Origin: Abditibacteriales bacterium
GTDB lineage: Bacteria > Armatimonadota > Abditibacteriia > Abditibacteriales > JANWYM01
Assembly (NCBI GenBank): GCA_025055355.1
Contig: JANWYM010000074.1
Span: 1 to 11,876, forward strand
Length of the DNA: 11,876 nucleotides
Direction: 5' to 3'
Position numbers and translations under genes: made by a program. The first letter of the stretch is position 1. The number at the start of each line of letters is the position of its first letter. The notes beneath the pieces are model-generated. The model did no database searches, was not told where the DNA came from, and saw only the letters and a list, made by a program, of their open reading frames with translations. Of the stretch, positions 11,557 through 11,876 are shown piece after piece.

Positions 11557-11876
11557 ATGCATACCGTCACGCAAGACGTGAACCTGCTCATCGCTGACCT
11601 GCAAGCGCCCGACCCAGAGACCCGTCGTGCGGCAGCAGAGGCGTTGGGAGAACGGCGGAGCGAGACCGCCATCCCGGCTCTGGTGAACCTTTTCAGCGAT
11701 AGCGACCCCAACGTGTGTGAAGCCGCCGTACAAGCGCTGGTGCGCATCGGGGGAGACGCAGTGGTAGACGCGCTGGCGGACCTGCCGCGACGGGGCAAGA
11801 TATGGGAACGTGCCGCTCGCACGTTAGGCAAATTGGCAACGCCCACGACCGTAGAGATGTTGGGGCAGGTGCTCTT
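11557..11876 (+). CDS. HEAT-repeat (PBS lyase-like) protein, C-terminus beyond window
   Basis: The frame opens at an ATG (11557) and stays open to the right edge (106 codons). AAGGAG (11541-11546) lies 10 bases upstream. Two to three HEAT units of about 31 residues are visible: DVNLLIADLQAPDPETRRAA then AEALGERR; SETAIPALVNLFSDSDPNVC then EAAVQALVRIG; and a degenerate third (DAVVDALADLPRRGKIWERA then ARTLGKLA). The pattern of paired helices with Asp/Asn and Arg at the turns is typical of the short HEAT repeats found in phycobilin lyase-like and bacterial scaffold proteins. No signal peptide is present, so it is probably cytosolic. It is the only plus-strand gene and is divergent from the membrane-protein gene. 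Function cannot be given from repeats alone. Confidence 0.85.
   Translation, partial: MHTVTQDVNLLIADLQAPDPETRRAAAEALGERRSETAIPALVNLFSDSDPNVCEAAVQALVRIGGDAVVDALADLPRRGKIWERAARTLGKLATPTTVEMLGQVL

Overview
The window is bacterial, GC-rich (roughly 60%), and almost every gene reads leftward on the minus strand. Only a HEAT-repeat gene at the right edge is on the plus strand. The mix is a two-domain DUF6785/DUF6784-type membrane protein, a phytanoyl-CoA dioxygenase-like enzyme, a CRTAC1-type FG-GAP protein beside a TPR protein, and a YvcK with an N-terminal membrane extension. This suggests an environmental bacterium of the Armatimonadota/Fervidibacter type, or another little-cultured phylum. That placement is inference from gene content; no rRNA or marker gene is present.

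Layout from left to right. (1) 1-2675, minus: a small single-pass membrane protein, a membrane-anchored TPR protein and an FG-GAP/VCBS repeat protein (C-terminus outside the window) form a tight operon, probably envelope-associated. (2) 2676-3146: about 470 bases without a gene, carrying two unrelated foldback repeats. (3) 3147-5868, minus: a PF04020-type four-helix membrane protein overlaps rapZ by 4 bp (ATGA). yvcK follows, separated from rapZ by an imperfect hairpin made of 10-bp repeats. RapZ and YvcK are partners in cell-wall precursor and carbon-flux control. (4) 5985-6482, minus: an O6-alkylguanine-DNA alkyltransferase-type DNA repair gene. (5) 6731-7983, minus: an accessory island with a VapBC-like toxin-antitoxin pair (ATGA overlap), a decayed fragment of an NPPW-type adenine-N6 DNA methylase, and a small beta-rich protein. 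(6) 8151-8921, minus: a PhyH-family dioxygenase with a clear sigma70-type promoter containing a 12-bp palindrome, a likely operator. (7) 9037-9155: a long palindromic repeat. (8) 9157-11280, minus: a 707-residue polytopic membrane protein whose promoter is so close to the ATG that the mRNA is probably leaderless. (9) 11471-11876, plus: a near-consensus promoter and the start of a HEAT-repeat protein.

The most unusual signal is a set of low-complexity arrays with short fixed periods (7, 8 or 10 bp, depending on the locus). At three loci the arrays are arranged as inverted pairs that can fold back: the end of rapZ, the end of the alkyltransferase gene, and inside the membrane-protein gene. A fourth, mostly direct array of 7-bp units lies inside the FG-GAP gene. 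Together with the GTCATTGCGAGCGGAGCG palindromes, this points to active generation of short palindromic repeats in this genome, often at gene 3' ends. No CRISPR array, tRNA, rRNA, intact transposase or multi-gene defence system is visible.
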